This document shows positions 1 through 9,392 of a stretch of DNA of 64,000 nt, in pieces. The notes beneath the pieces are model-generated. The model was given only the letters and a program-made list of their open reading frames with translations, ran no database searches and was not told where the DNA came from. Both the position numbers and the translations under genes were made by a program. Location of the stretch: contig JABEEB010000001.1 in assembly GCA_012999515.1 (NCBI GenBank), positions 744,001 to 808,000 on the forward strand. The letters run 5' to 3'. Position 1 is the first letter of the stretch, and each line of letters starts with the position of its first letter. The DNA comes from Salifodinibacter halophilus (lineage in GTDB: Bacteria > Pseudomonadota > Gammaproteobacteria > Nevskiales > Salinisphaeraceae).

Positions 1-1437
1 GTGCCATTGGCGTCGATGGATGCGCCAACACGCGGCACCTTCGATCGCCAGATTCCGGCAACCGAACGCACCACTTACAAGCCAGCGTTGGATTGCAACG
101 GCAATGGCGCCTGCTTCGACTACGACACTAACCATGTCATGTGCCCATCGTATCGGGCCACGCATGACCGCTTACACTCCCCCAAAGGCCGCGCCGGCGC
201 CATGCGTGAGTGGCTACGTCAGTTGGCCAAGCATGATTGCCACGCCGCTGATCTGCCCGCCGCCCGAACGCCGCTGGTGCTACGTGCACTCGTGGATGCC
301 TATCGACGTAGCGTAGCCAAGCCAAGCCATGACTTCTCGCACGAGGTTTGGACGGCTATGGACGGCTGTCTCTCATGCCAGGGCTGTAGCACCCAATGTC
401 CGATTAAAGTCGACGTGCCAACGTTCAAGGCGGATTTTCTGGCGAGCTACCACGGTAGCTACCCACGGCCGCCGGCCGACTATGCGCTTGCTGGTATGGA
501 AGCCGGCGCAGCACTCGCCGCACGTATGCCAAAGCTGAGCAATCGATTACTGCGTAATCGGTCTGTGCGCCAAATGCTGTCGCAATCGGTTGGCTTGGTC
601 GACCCACCACCGCTTAGCGATCCATCGTTGCCACGCTTTCTCCGCGCTCATCCAGAATGGCGATTCTCGGAACCGGATTGGGTCGCGATGGCGCCAGCCG
701 ATCGCGCGCGCGCCGTATTCGTTGTTCAGGATGCGTTTACGAGTTTTTTCGACGCCCCCGTCATGCGCGACACGCTCCAAACCATCGCCGCACTCGGTTA
801 TCGGCCGCTTGTGCTGCCATTTAGGCCCGCCGGCAAAGCCCTCCAGGTCAAGGGGTTTCAGCCAGAGTTTGAACGTGTGGCGCGACGCCAAGCGGCATTT
901 CTGGCGTCAATTGCCGACCTCGGCCGGCCGCTGGTCGGCATCGAACCCAGCATTACACGCATGTATGCCCATGAATATGGCCGGCTTGACGATATCGACG
1001 CTCCGGCAATCCAGCCCATTGAACGCTGGCTGCGACAGACACTAGAAACCGAGCATACAGCTCACGCCGCCCCAGCCGACCATGGCGTGCCGACGCATAC
1101 GCTTTTCCAGCACTGCACGATCGCCAGTTCCGATACCGAGAGTGCGCGCGACTGGCAGAGGGTATTCCAATCCATCGGCCTGTCGCTGGCCACGGCCAAT
1201 GTCGGCTGCTGCGGGATGAGCGGCGCCTACGGCCACGAAGCCCGCCACCGAGACATCTCGCAGACCGTTTTCGAGCAGTCCTGGGCGCCAGCCTACAACA
1301 GCGTAACCAGCCAACCCGTGGTACCTGGTTATAGTTGCCGCAGCCAACTCAAACGATTTGCAGCTGCTGAACCGCTGCATCCGATGCAAATAATCCAGCA
1401 CCAATTTACCCCGCGACCCCGTGACCCAAACGTATAA
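1..1437 (+). CDS. ydiJ: YdiJ-type FAD-linked oxidase / Fe-S oxidoreductase, C-terminal part (5' end outside window)
   Basis: The reading frame is already open at the left edge and ends with TAA, so this is the C-terminal 478 residues of a protein that is about 1000 residues in the YdiJ family. The visible part is the iron-sulfur half. It has a CNGNGAC motif near residues 32-38 followed by MCPS (C48), a classical 4Fe-4S motif CLSCQGCSTQCP at 123-134, and a GlpC/heterodisulfide-reductase-like GCCG motif near the C-terminus. The family couples an N-terminal FAD-binding 2-hydroxyacid dehydrogenase (D-lactate or D-2-hydroxyglutarate type) to electron transfer through these clusters. The FAD domain and true start are not visible, so the substrate cannot be assigned. 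The following dapD is 172 bases away and probably separately expressed. Confidence 0.8.
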   Translation: MPLASMDAPTRGTFDRQIPATERTTYKPALDCNGNGACFDYDTNHVMCPSYRATHDRLHSPKGRAGAMREWLRQLAKHDCHAADLPAARTPLVLRALVDAYRRSVAKPSHDFSHEVWTAMDGCLSCQGCSTQCPIKVDVPTFKADFLASYHGSYPRPPADYALAGMEAGAALAARMPKLSNRLLRNRSVRQMLSQSVGLVDPPPLSDPSLPRFLRAHPEWRFSEPDWVAMAPADRARAVFVVQDAFTSFFDAPVMRDTLQTIAALGYRPLVLPFRPAGKALQVKGFQPEFERVARRQAAFLASIADLGRPLVGIEPSITRMYAHEYGRLDDIDAPAIQPIERWLRQTLETEHTAHAAPADHGVPTHTLFQHCTIASSDTESARDWQRVFQSIGLSLATANVGCCGMSGAYGHEARHRDISQTVFEQSWAPAYNSVTSQPVVPGYSCRSQLKRFAAAEPLHPMQIIQHQFTPRPRDPNV

Positions 1438-1609
1438 CGACTAGCCGCCGGGTCGGCAATGCCAAGGCGCACTCACCCATCGATCTCGGGCGATGTCGCC
1501 GAGTCGGCATTGATACGGCCGACGCATGGCCCGATGCCGCCTCGATCGTTAAACTATGGGGCGCCACAGCGCATTGGCACATTCACTTAACGCCAGCGAG
1601 GCTCAATCA

Positions 1610-2433
<824 letters not shown>

Positions 2434-2437
<4 letters not shown>

Positions 2438-2778
2438 TCCGGCTCTACGGCATCGGCAACTGCGATACCTGCCGCAAGGCGCGTCGCTGGCTCAGCTCGG
2501 CGGGTATCGATTTCGAATGGCAGGATTTCGACCGTCACAGCGTTGAGATCGAGACGGTCGCGCGCTGGCTGGATACCGCCGGCCTCGAAACGTTGCTCAA
2601 CAAGCAATCGAAGGCCTGGCGCGAACTGACAGACGACCAGCGTGCAGCCGTCACCGCCTCGCCTGCCAGCGCCATGGCCCAGCAAGTACGGCTCATCAAA
2701 CGCCCTGTGCTCGAGACCAGCAACGCGGTCATTGCTGGCTTTTCGACGGCGCGCTACGCCGCTTTGTTCGACGCATAA
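2434..2778 (+). CDS. yffB: ArsC/Spx-family thioredoxin-fold protein, YffB type
   Basis: A 114-residue protein of the ArsC-like superfamily. It opens with a thioredoxin-fold strand and the motif GNCDTCRKA (C10, C13) and carries the family KRPVLE segment near residue 90. In E. coli the homologue YffB sits next to dapE, as here, and its physiological substrate is not established; some homologues are assigned as glutathione-dependent reductases. It starts at a GTG that overlaps the dapD stop (GTGA), so translational coupling is likely. It is followed after 7 bases by dapE. The tight dapD-yffB-dapE arrangement suggests a link to diaminopimelate metabolism, but that is inference only. Confidence 0.85.
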
Positions 2779-2785
2779 CCACGCT

Positions 2786-3925
2786 GTGACCGACGATGCT
2801 CTGACGCTGACACGCGAGCTGATTACGCGGCGCTCGCTGACACCCGACGACGCCGGCTGTCAGGCATTGATCGCCGAAAAGCTCGAGCATGCCGGCTTCA
2901 CTTGCCACCATCTGCGATTCCGCGGCGTCGACAACCTCTGGGCAGTCGCCGGCGACGACGATGGGCCGTTGTTTTGTTTTGCCGGCCACACTGACGTCGT
3001 TCCTCCCGGCGACGCAGCAGCCTGGCGTCACGATCCATTCGAGGCGGTGATCGACAACGACCGACTTTACGGCCGTGGCGCAGCCGATATGAAATCCGGC
3101 GTAGCCGCCATGGTCACCGCCGCCTGCCGGTTTCGGATGGAAAACCCCAAGCACCGCGGCCGAATCGCCCTATTGCTAACCAGCGACGAAGAAGGCCCGG
3201 CCATCGACGGCACACGCGCCGTGATCGACTGGTTATCGCAACATGACACCCAGATTGACTACTGTCTGATCGGTGAACCCACCGCTGACCAAATACTCGG
3301 CGACACCATCAAAACCGGGCGGCGTGGCAGTCTCAACGCGCACATCACCGTCGACGGACACCAAGGCCATGTTGCCTACCCACAGACTGCGGACAACGCG
3401 CTGCATCGGCTCATCAGCCTGCTCAACGAGTTAGTCGAGACTACTTGGGATGATGGTGACGAGCTGTTTCCGCCAACGTCTTTTCAGGCCTCGAACATCA
3501 CGGCCGGCACCGGTGCCGAAAACGTCATCCCAGGCCGAGCGAGCGCCAACTGTAATTGGCGTTTCAACACCGCATGGTCGGCGGCCGCGCTCCGCGAATA
3601 CGTTGCACAGCTCTGTAAAGCCCGACATATCGATCCAGACGGGATCGAATGGCGTACTTCAGGCGAACCCTTCGCGACGCGAACCGGTGCGCTCGTCGAA
3701 GCGACAAAAAACGCCGTCCATGGCCATACCGGTCTACACCCCACCTTATCGACCGGTGGCGGCACCTCCGACGCCCGCTATATCGCCCCGACAGGCGCTG
3801 AAACCGTCGAAATCGGCCCGGTCAACGCCACCATCCATCAGCTCGACGAGCACATCGCGGGCAGCGACCCAGCCCAACTCGCGGCGATCTACAACGATGT
3901 TCTCAGCACCTTACTAGCGGAATAG
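2786..3925 (+). CDS. dapE: Succinyl-diaminopimelate desuccinylase
   Basis: DapE is a di-zinc M20-family hydrolase that removes succinate from N-succinyl-L,L-diaminopimelate. Family motifs are all present: FAGHTDVVPPGD (metal ligand His near residue 68), GRGAADMKSG with the bridging Asp, the catalytic TSDEEG, and the C-terminal STGGGTSDARY. The middle segment with VDGHQGHVAYP is the dimerisation (lid) domain. GTG 2786 was chosen because it follows the yffB stop by 7 bases and gives 379 residues, close to E. coli DapE (375). The open frame extends further upstream, but that part overlaps yffB in another frame. The gene ends 21 bases before the convergent tRNA-Ser. Confidence 0.96.
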   Translation: MTDDALTLTRELITRRSLTPDDAGCQALIAEKLEHAGFTCHHLRFRGVDNLWAVAGDDDGPLFCFAGHTDVVPPGDAAAWRHDPFEAVIDNDRLYGRGAADMKSGVAAMVTAACRFRMENPKHRGRIALLLTSDEEGPAIDGTRAVIDWLSQHDTQIDYCLIGEPTADQILGDTIKTGRRGSLNAHITVDGHQGHVAYPQTADNALHRLISLLNELVETTWDDGDELFPPTSFQASNITAGTGAENVIPGRASANCNWRFNTAWSAAALREYVAQLCKARHIDPDGIEWRTSGEPFATRTGALVEATKNAVHGHTGLHPTLSTGGGTSDARYIAPTGAETVEIGPVNATIHQLDEHIAGSDPAQLAAIYNDVLSTLLAE

Positions 3926-3946
3926 CGGCGCGGGCCTCAATAATCT

Positions 3947-4035
3947 GGCGGAGGGGGTGGGATTCGAACCCACGGAGGGCTTGCACCCTCGGCGGTTTTC
4001 AAGACCGCTGCAATCGACCACTCTGCCACCCCTCC
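3947..4035 (-). tRNA. tRNA-Ser (anticodon TGA)
   Basis: The reverse strand folds as a class II tRNA of 89 nt. Its acceptor stem is GGAGGGG paired with CCCCTCC, the anticodon loop CTTGAAA gives anticodon TGA, there is a long variable arm, the T-arm is GTGGGTTCGAATCCCAC, and the discriminator G is followed by an encoded CCA. The long variable arm and the anticodon both indicate serine. It converges with dapE. Confidence 0.97.
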
Positions 4036-4046
4036 AGGGAATGCAC

Positions 4047-4075
4047 ATTGTCGGTGTCGGCGCCGTCCCGTGCAA
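4047..4075 (-). promoter_or_regulatory. Probable sigma-70 promoter of tRNA-Ser
   Basis: Read on the minus strand, TTGCAC and GACAAT are separated by exactly 17 bases and lie just upstream of the tRNA-Ser 5' end. They match the -35 and -10 hexamers at 4 of 6 positions each. The assignment rests on position and spacing only. Confidence 0.45.
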
Positions 4076-4127
4076 CACGGTATGGCCAATAAACCAATTC
4101 AAAACCAACAAAATTGTATCCGGGTGA

Positions 4128-4157
4128 TTGCTGTCCCCCCGGCCACTAGCCTATACT
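4128..4157 (+). promoter_or_regulatory. Probable stringent-type promoter of tRNA-Thr
   Basis: TTGCTG and TATACT are 18 bases apart. The -10 is followed by the GC-rich discriminator GCGCGCC and the tRNA begins 11 bases after the -10. A GC-rich discriminator is typical of stable-RNA promoters subject to ppGpp control. Confidence 0.6.
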
Positions 4158-4167
4158 GCGCGCCGTC

Positions 4168-4244
<77 letters not shown>

Positions 4245-4450
4245 GCACCATCTTATGTGGCCCGATATCAGCGACCAACTGTCGCCACCCGGCCATAACA
4301 CCTCGATGGGCGGTGGGTACAGGATCTGGCAATAGCGCGCACATAACCGTGTAAGACGGCTTCAGCGCCGCAATCGCCATACGCCGCAAGCCAACTCAAT
4401 CAACAGGGCTGCCGGCCCACTGGCCACCTTGAAGCGCTGTATTCAGGTCT

Positions 4451-4786
4451 TTATTTCTGCCGCGGCGCGTCGGGATGCCAGCTCTCGCCGATGTTATCGC
4501 CGGTGCCTTCATAGCCGCCGTCACTATCCGGCTGCCACCCTTTGCTGAACGTGTCATCGCTATACCCCTGGCCATCGGCGTGCCAATGCTTGCCAAAGCA
4601 CTTGCCGTGCCCGATATAGCCGCCGTGTCCGTCGGGGGTCCAGTCACAGTTAAACGCATCGCCCATGCCCTGGAAACCACCGTGACCATCCGGACGATAG
4701 CCGTCTCCGAAACTATCGGATGGGCCTTGGAAGGCAGCGCCAATGCCGCTAACCAGTAATAAAGTCATCGTTACGGCGTACTTCAT
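4451..4786 (-). CDS. Small secreted Gly/Asp-rich repeat protein, function unknown
   Basis: A 111-residue protein that I cannot assign to a named family. Residues 1 to about 18 form a signal peptide (MKY start, hydrophobic TMTLLLVSGIG, small residues AA before the mature chain). The rest is almost entirely five imperfect repeats of about 15-21 residues (22-42, 43-61, 62-76, 77-96, 97-107). Their shared core is an aromatic, then x, Pro/Ala, Asp-Gly, x, Gly-Gly-Tyr/Phe, x-Gly-x-Gly. Two cysteines lie at 47 and 63. A clear signal peptide joined to internally repeated sequence argues that it is a real gene. The Asp-Gly loops could bind metal or form a short beta-structure, which is speculation. 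It stands alone between tRNA-Thr and the CinA-like gene. Confidence 0.7.
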   Translation of the reverse strand: MKYAVTMTLLLVSGIGAAFQGPSDSFGDGYRPDGHGGFQGMGDAFNCDWTPDGHGGYIGHGKCFGKHWHADGQGYSDDTFSKGWQPDSDGGYEGTGDNIGESWHPDAPRQK

Positions 4787-4949
4787 GCGTCAACTCTACC
4801 GACAATAGATCGCCACATCTCGAATGCTTATCACAATGGCTTCAAACCGTTTCAGCACGTCACAACACGCCACGAAGCGATTACAGATGCCAAGCACTGA
4901 TAAGCTGGACCCCATATCAGGCTATCGCGCCAGTAATGGTTAACGCGGC

Positions 4950-5714
4950 TTAATGGGTCGTGTGCGGCCCGGTTGGCACTTCGGCAGCATCCAATGCCGC
5001 CACCAGCGCTTCAAACGCCGGCGCCACCGCCACGCGCGGCCCGCGGACACCGAATTCTATGACGCGCCGGCCATCGGCGCTTGGTAGGCAGGCGATACGC
5101 ACGTCGGGATGGGCATCCATCACGCTTTGCATAAGATCCACCAGCGCACTTTCCGGTGTATCGAACACTTCGACCGAATATTCGACGTCGGCCTCGCTCT
5201 GATAAGCGGCGTAATAGGTGTCCAGCACCCATTCAACCATCGGCCAGGCCATGTTGGGGAACCCCGGCACGAAATGATGGTGACCAAACGAAAAACCCGG
5301 GACCTGGTTGATCGGGTTTGGAATGACGGTCGAACCAACCGGCCATTCAACCATTTTCATGCGCGCGTCCGACGGGTCCCTTTTAAACTTGGCCTCCAGC
5401 AACGCGCGCCCTTCGGCACTGATTTCGAGTTCGACGCCGGCCGCAGCCGCCGCACACTGGCGAGTGCGATCATCGGGTGTGGCGCCAATGCCGCCGAATG
5501 AGAACACCACGGCATCGCTGGCCAGCGTTTCGGCAAGATTGGTTTGCAGCACCGTCGGGTCGTCGCCGACGAAGCGCGCCCAGCTCAGCGAAAGCCCGCG
5601 CTCATTCAGCAACTCGATGACTTTCGGCATGTGCTTGTCGACACGCTTACCGGATAGGATTTCGTCGCCGATCAGTAATAAGCCAACTGCCAACGGCGGT
5701 TTCGATTGCGTCAT
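4950..5714 (-). CDS. CinA-like molybdopterin-binding-fold protein (COG1058), no amidase domain
   Basis: This is the N-terminal MoCF-biosynthesis-like domain of CinA/COG1058 proteins. It has GDEILSGKRVDKH near the start and GGIGATPDDRT, a variant of the usual GG-L-G-P-T-x-DD motif. There is no C-terminal CinA nicotinamide-mononucleotide deamidase domain; the 254-residue length fits the stand-alone form. Some COG1058 proteins hydrolyse ADP-ribose, but activity cannot be read from sequence here. ATG 5714 is chosen because AGGAG sits 8 bases upstream; an in-frame start at 5756 would run into the icd terminator. It lies downstream of icd but is separated from it by a strong terminator. Confidence 0.85.
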   Translation of the reverse strand: MTQSKPPLAVGLLLIGDEILSGKRVDKHMPKVIELLNERGLSLSWARFVGDDPTVLQTNLAETLASDAVVFSFGGIGATPDDRTRQCAAAAAGVELEISAEGRALLEAKFKRDPSDARMKMVEWPVGSTVIPNPINQVPGFSFGHHHFVPGFPNMAWPMVEWVLDTYYAAYQSEADVEYSVEVFDTPESALVDLMQSVMDAHPDVRIACLPSADGRRVIEFGVRGPRVAVAPAFEALVAALDAAEVPTGPHTTH

Positions 5715-5744
5715 AGCACGCTCCTGAACGCGGGTTCGGCCATG

Positions 5745-5770
5745 AAAAAAGGCCACGCGAACGCGTGGCC
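5745..5770 (-). terminator. Rho-independent terminator downstream of icd
   Basis: On the minus strand GGCCACGC pairs with GCGTGGCC around a GTTC loop (8-bp stem), followed by TTTTTT (5745-5750). It lies 44 bases past the icd stop and just upstream of the CinA-like gene, so it should separate the two transcripts. Confidence 0.85.
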
Positions 5771-5813
5771 TTTGTGGACCGCTAAAACAACCGGAATGGA
5801 ACGGGTGCCGAAA

Positions 5814-7076
5814 TCAATCCGCCGCGCCAGACTGGATCTTGTCGATCAGTGCATCGGCGAACTGACTGGTCCCAACTTCCTTGGCGCCACTCATGTTGCG
5901 CGCGAAATCATAAGTCACGACCTTATCGGCTAAGACTTTTTCGTACGCCTGGTTGATCTGGTTTGCCGCTTCCGGCCAGCCGAGATACTCCAACATGTTG
6001 ACGCCGGAAAACAGCAGACTGCCCGGATTAACCTTGTCCTGGTCGGCGTATTTCGGTGCGGTGCCGTGGGTCGCCTCGAATACAGCGACGTTGTCAGTCA
6101 TGTTGGCACCCGGCGCAATACCGACACCGCCGACTTCGGCCGCGGCTGCGTCGGACAGATAATCGCCGTTCAGATTCATGGTGGCAACCACGTCGAAGTC
6201 CTCGGGCCGAAGCAACATCAGCTGGAACATGATGTCGGCAATGCGATCCTTGATCACGATCTTGCCTTCGGGCCGCTTGCCATCATACTGCGACCAGAGC
6301 TCGTCCTCAGTAATGGTTATATCACCGAACTCTTCGGCGGCAACCTCATAGCCCCAGGTACGGAAGGCCCCTTCCGTGAACTTCATGATGTTGCCTTTGT
6401 GGACAAGGGTGACCGACTCGCGCCCGTTGTCGATCGCGTATTGGATAGACTTACGTACTAAGCGCTTGCTGCCAAATTCGGAGATCGGTTTGACGCCTAA
6501 ACCCGCGTCTTCAAAGAAATCCGAATCCATCTCTTCACGTAGAAACTTCGCGAGTTTCTTGTTCTCATCGGTGCCCGATTGCCATTCGAGACCGGCGTAG
6601 ACATCTTCAGTGTTCTCACGGAAAAACACGACATCGACTTTTTCCGGCTCCGCCAAGGGCGACGGCACGCCAGTGTAGTAACGTACTGGTCGGACACAGG
6701 CATACAGATCGAGCGACTGGCGTAGCGCGACGTTGAGCGAACGAAACCCTTTGCCGACAGGCGTTGTTAGCGGCCCCTTGATGGCAACGGTCAGATCCTT
6801 GATGGCCTCCAGCGTCTCTTCGGGGAAGTAGTCGCCGTCGTAAACGCCGGCAGCTTTTTCACCCATATAGAGCTCAGCCCAATGGATGCGACGCTTACCA
6901 CCATAAGCACGCTCGACAGCCGCATCCCACACACGCAGACAAGCGCTGGTGATATCTGGCCCGATACCGTCGCCTTCGACATAACCGAGAACCGGATTAT
7001 CCGGCACACTGAAGCTATCACCTTGGACGCTGATTTTTTCACCGCTTTCGGGTATCTGCACGTGTTGATAAGCCAT
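5814..7076 (-). CDS. icd: NADP-dependent isocitrate dehydrogenase
   Basis: Icd oxidatively decarboxylates isocitrate to 2-oxoglutarate in the TCA cycle, producing NADPH. The 420-residue protein matches the E. coli-type enzyme: [11 protein letters not shown] near the start, [13 protein letters not shown] containing the regulatory/substrate serine, [13 protein letters not shown], the catalytic Lys in [14 protein letters not shown], and [17 protein letters not shown], where Lys-Tyr marks NADP specificity. The start has GGAG about 8 bases upstream. The conserved serine means control by an AceK-type kinase is possible, but no aceK is in the window. The gene has its own terminators on both sides. 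Confidence 0.97.
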   Translation of the reverse strand: MAYQHVQIPESGEKISVQGDSFSVPDNPVLGYVEGDGIGPDITSACLRVWDAAVERAYGGKRRIHWAELYMGEKAAGVYDGDYFPEETLEAIKDLTVAIKGPLTTPVGKGFRSLNVALRQSLDLYACVRPVRYYTGVPSPLAEPEKVDVVFFRENTEDVYAGLEWQSGTDENKKLAKFLREEMDSDFFEDAGLGVKPISEFGSKRLVRKSIQYAIDNGRESVTLVHKGNIMKFTEGAFRTWGYEVAAEEFGDITITEDELWSQYDGKRPEGKIVIKDRIADIMFQLMLLRPEDFDVVATMNLNGDYLSDAAAAEVGGVGIAPGANMTDNVAVFEATHGTAPKYADQDKVNPGSLLFSGVNMLEYLGWPEAANQINQAYEKVLADKVVTYDFARNMSGAKEVGTSQFADALIDKIQSGAAD

Positions 7077-7092
7077 TTACGGAGCTCCTGTC

Positions 7093-7127
7093 TAAAAAAA
7101 TCGGGCGGCGCCGGAATCGGCCACCGC
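7093..7127 (-). terminator. Rho-independent terminator downstream of grxD
   Basis: On the minus strand a GC-rich stem of about nine pairs (7105-7127, one bulge and one G-T pair, ATTC loop) is followed by a run of seven T (7094-7100). It lies in the 88-base gap between the grxD stop and the icd start. Confidence 0.7.
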
Positions 7128-7164
7128 CACCGAGGAATGTGATGCGCGGTCGCGCTACTACGCT

Positions 7165-7491
7165 TTACTGGGCCGTCGCGCTTTCGACCATCGTTTTCAG
7201 TTCACCCGACTGAAACAGATCAACGATAATGTCGGAACCACCGACCAACTCACCATTGATGAATAGTTGCGGGATGGTCGGCCAGTTCGAAAACGTCTTA
7301 ACGCCTTGGCGATAGACCTCCTCATCATCAAACACATTGACCGCTTTGAAAGGTGCACCGACCGCCTTAAGCGCTTCGGCGCTGCGTGCGGAAAAACCAC
7401 ACTGTGGGAAATCGGGCGTGCCTTTCATATACAGCACGACCGGATTGTTCTCGACTTCTTGCTTGAGGATCTGCATGGCTTCAGCGCTCAT
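7165..7491 (-). CDS. grxD: Monothiol glutaredoxin, Grx4 family
   Basis: A 108-residue CGFS-type glutaredoxin. The active-site CGFS is at residues 31-34, preceded by VLYMKGTPDFPQ, and the glutathione-binding WPTIPQLFINGELVGGSDI follows. Members of this family form glutathione-ligated 2Fe-2S dimers with or without BolA and deliver clusters in Fe-S assembly and iron homeostasis in the cytoplasm. The length is typical (E. coli 115). It is divergently transcribed from the superoxide dismutase gene, which suggests, without proof, a shared oxidative or iron-linked control region in 7492-7662. Confidence 0.95.
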   Translation of the reverse strand: MSAEAMQILKQEVENNPVVLYMKGTPDFPQCGFSARSAEALKAVGAPFKAVNVFDDEEVYRQGVKTFSNWPTIPQLFINGELVGGSDIIVDLFQSGELKTMVESATAQ

Positions 7492-7662
7492 TTCGACCTA
7501 CCTATTGCCTGAATCATTAACCCGATATTATATCTTGAAACATGTAATACTGTGTCCACCCGAACAACCACGTAGGGGTGTATCGCCGATACTTGAATCG
7601 GACCGCAAACATCCCCACCCGTTCTCAAGCGAGACATTGGAAACTACTCCAAAGGATTTGCT

Positions 7663-8271
7663 ATGGCATTCGAACTCCCTGACCTGCCCTATGATTACGA
7701 CGCGCTCGAGCCCTACATCGACGGGCGCACGATGGAGCTCCATCACGACAAACACCACAATACGTATCTGACCAAGTTTCAGAACGCTATCAAGGGCACC
7801 GAGCTCGAGGATCAAGACCTCGAGACCATCCTGGCGAAGGCCGGCCAACATGGTCCGGCGATCCGCAACCAGGGCGGCGGTTACCTAAACCACAATCTGT
7901 TCTGGCAATTCATGTCGCCGAACGGTGGCGGCCAACCTTCGGGCAAACTGGGCGAAGCAATGAATGCGAGCTTCGGTTCCTTCGACGCCTTCAAGGAACA
8001 GTTCACCAACGCCGCGACAACGCTTTTCGGATCTGGCTTTGTGTGGCTGGTACCCGAAGGCGGTCAGCTCAAAATCGTGTCGACTCCGAACCAGGACAAC
8101 CCAATCATGGATGTTGTCCCGGAGGCCTCGAACCTGCCGATCATGGGCATCGACATGTGGGAACACGCTTACTACCTGAAATATCAGAATCGTAAGCCCG
8201 AGTATCTCGAAGCATTCTGGAACGTCGTCGACTGGGACGGCGCCGCCAAACGATTCGAGACCAGCGCCTGA
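7663..8271 (+). CDS. sodA: Superoxide dismutase, Fe/Mn family (Mn-type signatures)
   Basis: It converts superoxide to hydrogen peroxide and oxygen. The 202-residue protein has the four metal ligands His27, His77, Asp164 and His168 (DMWEHAYY). The gene is often annotated sodB, but the second-shell residues look Mn-type: Gly-Gly before NH77 instead of an Ala-Ala-Gln pattern, and Gln144 in NQDNP. Cambialistic use of iron is possible. It starts at an ATG after AAAGGA and ends in a strong terminator, so it is probably monocistronic, divergent from grxD. Confidence 0.93.
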   Translation: MAFELPDLPYDYDALEPYIDGRTMELHHDKHHNTYLTKFQNAIKGTELEDQDLETILAKAGQHGPAIRNQGGGYLNHNLFWQFMSPNGGGQPSGKLGEAMNASFGSFDAFKEQFTNAATTLFGSGFVWLVPEGGQLKIVSTPNQDNPIMDVVPEASNLPIMGIDMWEHAYYLKYQNRKPEYLEAFWNVVDWDGAAKRFETSA

Positions 8272-8290
8272 TATAGTTTCGAGTTCCGGT

Positions 8291-8332
8291 AAACGGCCCC
8301 GCCGCAGGCACTTCGGCGGGGCCGTTTATTTT
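8291..8332 (+). terminator. Rho-independent terminator after superoxide dismutase
   Basis: A perfect 14-bp stem (8291-8304 with 8314-8327, a GGCCCCGCCG core) around a 9-nt loop is followed by ATTTT. It lies 19 bases past the stop codon. The A-rich 5' side could also let it work on the other strand. Confidence 0.92.
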
Positions 8333-8356
8333 GCCGCCCGGTATAAAGCGTTCGTC

Positions 8357-9265
8357 ATGACAACACAACCAAGACACCTACTAACGCTAAACGATCTCGG
8401 TGCCAACGGCATTCGACGCGTCATCGAGCGTGCACTTGCCGACAAACGTGCAGGCACGTCGCATCAATCGCCGCCATTGCCCGGGCGTTCGTTGGCTATG
8501 TTGTTCGAAAAAGCATCGACCCGGACACGTGTGTCTTTCGAAGCCGGCATGACCCAACTCGGCGGCCATGCAATCTTCCTGTCGCCGGCCGATACGCAGG
8601 TCGGGCGTGGTGAATCAGCCGGTGATACCGCTCGCACACTATCGCGGATGGTCGACGCGGTCATGATTCGCAACCACGACCACGACGTGCTTGAAAACTT
8701 CGCCGCCGCGGCGACTGTGCCCGTTATCAATGGGCTAACCGACCGCGCACATCCTTGTCAGTTGCTGGCCGACATGCTGACGCTAACCGAACACTGTGGC
8801 GATCTCGCTGGGCGTACGGTCGCTTGGATCGGTGACGACAACAATATGTGCCGGTCGTATATGACGGCGGCGCGATTGGCCAATTTCAATCTACGTATTG
8901 CCACACCGCCGGGCTACCAACCGGACCCAGCATCAGTTGAAGCCGCCGGCGACGTGGTCACACTCTGTAACTCGGCAGCCGAGGCCGCGCGCGGCGCCGA
9001 CGTGGTGACAACCGACGTCTGGGCCAGCATGGGCGATGAGGCCGAATACCAAAAACGATTGGCCGAATTCGGTGGATTTCAGGTCGACAACGCAGTTATG
9101 ACCGAAGCCAAAGCCGATGCACTTTTTATGCATTGTCTGCCGGCCCATCGCGACGAAGAGGTTGCCGCCGCCGTCATCGACGGCCCGCAGAGCGTGGTCT
9201 GGGATCAAGCCGAAAACCGGCTGCATGCGCAAAAAGCACTGCTACTGGAGTTGCTTGCCGACTAA
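8357..9265 (+). CDS. argF: Ornithine carbamoyltransferase
   Basis: ArgF makes citrulline from ornithine and carbamoyl phosphate in arginine synthesis. The 302-residue protein has the carbamoyl-phosphate motif STRTR (residues 54-58), HPCQLLADM, the ornithine loop DVWASMG, and the catalytic HCLPAHR near the C-terminus. The SMG loop supports ornithine rather than aspartate or acetylornithine as substrate. No other arg gene is adjacent. The SOD terminator lies immediately upstream, so argF must have its own promoter in a very short gap (8333-8356) or rely on read-through. Confidence 0.96.
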   Translation: MTTQPRHLLTLNDLGANGIRRVIERALADKRAGTSHQSPPLPGRSLAMLFEKASTRTRVSFEAGMTQLGGHAIFLSPADTQVGRGESAGDTARTLSRMVDAVMIRNHDHDVLENFAAAATVPVINGLTDRAHPCQLLADMLTLTEHCGDLAGRTVAWIGDDNNMCRSYMTAARLANFNLRIATPPGYQPDPASVEAAGDVVTLCNSAAEAARGADVVTTDVWASMGDEAEYQKRLAEFGGFQVDNAVMTEAKADALFMHCLPAHRDEEVAAAVIDGPQSVVWDQAENRLHAQKALLLELLAD

Positions 9266-9392
9266 ACGCGTATCACGGCCTGCACCGTTTTAACGCTAAC
9301 TAAGTGTTCGTAACAAGCCGATACAGCGCGCTTGGGTATTGATGTCGCGGCGCGTACCATTCGAGCAAGCCCATCAATCGTGACCAGACGCC

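Noticed and set aside
7492-7662. Regulator site (Fur, SoxR or IscR) between grxD and superoxide dismutase
   Set aside because: The AT-richer stretch around 7515-7550 has -10-like sequences, but no convincing match to a named consensus.
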